Shown one piece after another: positions 7,514 to 8,211 of a stretch of 8,211 bases of DNA (within the stretch, counting starts at the first letter, position 1; each line of letters starts with the position of its first letter). The position numbers and the translations under genes were made by a program. A model generated the notes under the pieces. It worked only from the letters and a program-made list of their open reading frames with translations, ran no database searches and had not been told where the DNA came from. Location: assembly GCA_964529795.1 (NCBI GenBank), contig CAZGXM010000088.1, forward strand, positions 1 to 8,211, given 5' to 3'. This DNA is from CAZGXM01 sp964529795 (GTDB lineage: Bacteria; Bacillota; JADQBR01).

Positions 7514-7538
7514 CAGGGGAAATTTCCCGTTCAATAAG
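7510..7538 (+). promoter_or_regulatory. Candidate sigma-A promoter with a palindrome in its spacer
   Basis: TTGCCA (7510-7515, five of six to TTGACA) is separated by 17 bases from AATAAG (7533-7538, four of six to TATAAT, lacking the final T). The spacer holds GGGAAATTTCCC (7517-7528), a perfect 12-bp palindrome in the position typical of a repressor or activator operator. Against it, the -10 is weak and a start near 7545 would exclude the AAGGAGGGG ribosome site at 7536-7544 from the transcript. Confidence 0.3.
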
Positions 7539-7544
7539 GAGGGG
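7536..7544 (+). promoter_or_regulatory. Strong Shine-Dalgarno without a normal start codon
   Basis: AAGGAGGGG is among the strongest Shine-Dalgarno matches in the window, yet no ATG, GTG or TTG follows within 15 bases. The open frame behind it begins with ATA at 7547, only 2 to 4 bases away depending on how the pairing is counted. It is the main hint that the frame 7547-7708 is, or was, translated. Confidence 0.5.
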
Positions 7545-7546
7545 CC

Positions 7547-7708
7547 ATAGCGAAGCGTCCCGAGGAAGCATGGGTTCCCCGGGAAAGAACAAAAACATTA
7601 CCGCTTAATGCGGAAAGGCATGAAATGTTTTTGCCCTTGTGCAGGATTTGCGCTAATTTTGGCGAAAATTTACCTGGTCAGCCAAGATGTTGGGGGGACA
7701 CTCAATGA
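7547..7708 (+). CDS. Possible small Cys-containing protein with ATA start
   Basis: No family recognised. The frame is open from 7538 to TGA at 7706-7708 and, read from ATA7547, gives 53 residues beginning M/I-AKRPEEAWVPRERTK. The composition looks protein-like: a charged N-terminal half, then His25, Cys32-X2-Cys35 (LCRIC) and Cys48 (PRCW), which could bind zinc. The stop overlaps the lipoprotein start as ATGA, the classic coupling arrangement, and a strong Shine-Dalgarno lies just upstream. The weak points are that ATA is a very rare initiator and the spacing is short. The gene could use ATA, could have lost an ATG by mutation or base error, or could start internally at ATG7625 (27 residues, keeping all three Cys, preceded by AAAGG at 7613-7618). 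An alternative reading is an untranslated structured leader, since AAAAACATT (7591-7599) pairs with AATGTTTTT (7624-7632) around CCGC/GCGG. Confidence 0.5.
   Translation: MAKRPEEAWVPRERTKTLPLNAERHEMFLPLCRICANFGENLPGQPRCWGDTQ
7655..7670 (+). repeat. Short inverted repeat upstream of the lipoprotein gene
   Basis: AATTTT (7655-7660) and AAAATT (7665-7670) are exact inverted copies around GGCG. TTGCCC (7631-7636) and TAATTT (7654-7659), 17 bases apart, could form a poor promoter overlapping this dyad, but the -10 matches only three of six positions. It may be an operator or simply part of the small coding frame. Confidence 0.25.
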
Positions 7709-8211
7709 AAAAGATAACTGTATTATTGATATTGTCTTTAGTATTACTTGGCGGGTGTGGTACTACGGGTGGGGCCCACCAGCAACCGCTGCGTATTGGC
7801 GTGCTGCCGATTGAAGATAGTCTGCCCTTATATGTTGCTGAGTCGGAAAACCTTTTCCAAGGCAATGGACTGGAAGTGGAACTGGTTTCCTTTAACAGTG
7901 CCAGGGAGCGGGATATGGCCCTGCAGTCGGGAGAAATTGACGGTGAAGTGGCGGACATTTTGGCAGCAGCATTATTGGCGAAAAGCGGCATTGATGTATC
8001 TATCGTTTCTTTAACTTTAGGTGCTGTTCCCGGCGAAGGCAGGTTTGCCCTGCTTACCAGTCCCAATTCCGGTTTGGACAGTCTGGAGAAAATTGACCAT
8101 TTTTCCGTGGCTGTTTCAGAAAACACCATTATTGAGTATGTCCTGGACGAATTGCTGCAAATTGGAAACATATCCAAAGATAAAGTGGATAAAGTGGCAA
8201 TCCCCCGCATT
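7705..8211 (+). CDS. Lipoprotein substrate-binding protein of an ABC importer, NMT1/SsuA-like (3' partial)
   Basis: The first 169 codons are present and the gene runs off the window. The N terminus is a lipoprotein signal: two Lys, a hydrophobic stretch (5-15) and lipobox LGGC with Cys18 as the lipidated residue, so the mature protein is anchored outside the membrane. After a Gly/Thr/Gln linker, RIGVLPIEDSLPLYVAES (30-47) and the following 'ENLFQGNGLEVELVSF' pattern, then 'ALQSGEIDGEVAD' and the 'ISKDKV' segment, fit the periplasmic-binding fold of NitT/TauT-type (SsuA, ThiY, NMT1/THI5-like) proteins. The ligand cannot be told from this part; sulfonate, nitrate, thiamine precursor or similar small molecules are all possible. 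GGGGGG at 7692-7697 lies 7 bases before ATG7705, and the start overlaps the small upstream frame by ATGA. It is likely the first transporter gene of a new operon, with permease and ATPase expected downstream. Confidence 0.85.
   Translation, partial: MKKITVLLILSLVLLGGCGTTGGAHQQPLRIGVLPIEDSLPLYVAESENLFQGNGLEVELVSFNSARERDMALQSGEIDGEVADILAAALLAKSGIDVSIVSLTLGAVPGEGRFALLTSPNSGLDSLEKIDHFSVAVSENTIIEYVLDELLQIGNISKDKVDKVAIPRI

Noticed and set aside
7545..7640. Known riboswitch, T-box, SRP RNA or 6S RNA
   Set aside because: I compared it from memory with TPP, SAM, guanidine, c-di-GMP, c-di-AMP, Moco, fluoride, ZTP, T-box and SRP conserved cores and saw no match; for example, the T-box GGTGG-ACCGCG core is absent around ACCGC at 7600.
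7608..7814. Open frame of 68 codons spanning the upstream region and the start of the lipoprotein gene
   Set aside because: It runs deep into the lipoprotein gene in another frame, has no good ribosome site, and its C-terminal part is an obvious shadow of that gene.
7653..8210. Minus-strand open frame of 185 codons
   Set aside because: It is antisense to a lipoprotein gene with a clear signal peptide, lipobox and binding-protein pattern; its translation is Ser/Pro/Thr-rich with no recognisable motif.
1..8211. CRISPR arrays, insertion sequences, tRNA or rRNA genes
   Set aside because: No regularly spaced repeats, transposase-like frames, terminal inverted repeats or structural RNA cores were seen.

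Overview
The window looks like a low-to-moderate GC Gram-positive (Firmicutes/Clostridia) chromosome, possibly from the Peptococcaceae/Desulfotomaculum group. The evidence is strong AGGAGGTGAT-type ribosome binding sites, three TTG starts among the six complete core genes, a YmcA/YlbF-type protein directly after miaB, endonuclease-type MutL rather than MutL/MutH, and MutS with a QLSFF clamp-binding motif. The genus assignment is inference. All supported genes are on the + strand and none is visibly broken.

Layout: miaB (tRNA methylthiotransferase, 27-1349); a ylbF/ymcA-family gene with a Cys-rich tail (1392-1766); a hairpin resembling a weak terminator (1771-1797); mutS (1866-4505); mutL (4465-6222, overlapping mutS by 41 bp); miaA (6229-7185); hfq (7218-7448); a strong hairpin terminator (about 7468-7513); then a new unit. 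That unit has a previously easy-to-miss 53-codon Cys-containing reading frame (7547-7708), whose only full-length start would be ATA, overlapping by ATGA the start of a lipoprotein substrate-binding protein (7705 to the window edge).

Functionally the cluster combines two themes. MiaA and MiaB perform successive steps of the ms2i6A37 tRNA modification. MutS and MutL perform mismatch recognition and strand incision, and both appear equipped to contact the beta sliding clamp. The ylbF-like protein and Hfq are RNA-metabolism factors. The order joins the Bacillus arrangement (miaB-ymcA-...-mutS-mutL, here without cotE) to the mutL-miaA-hfq block shared with Proteobacteria.

The core genes are ordinary. 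The stretch from 7449 to 7708 is the least explained and most interesting part: a long bulged hairpin, a perfect 12-bp palindrome, a possible unannotated small Cys protein with a non-standard start, and a second dyad, all ahead of the lipoprotein gene.
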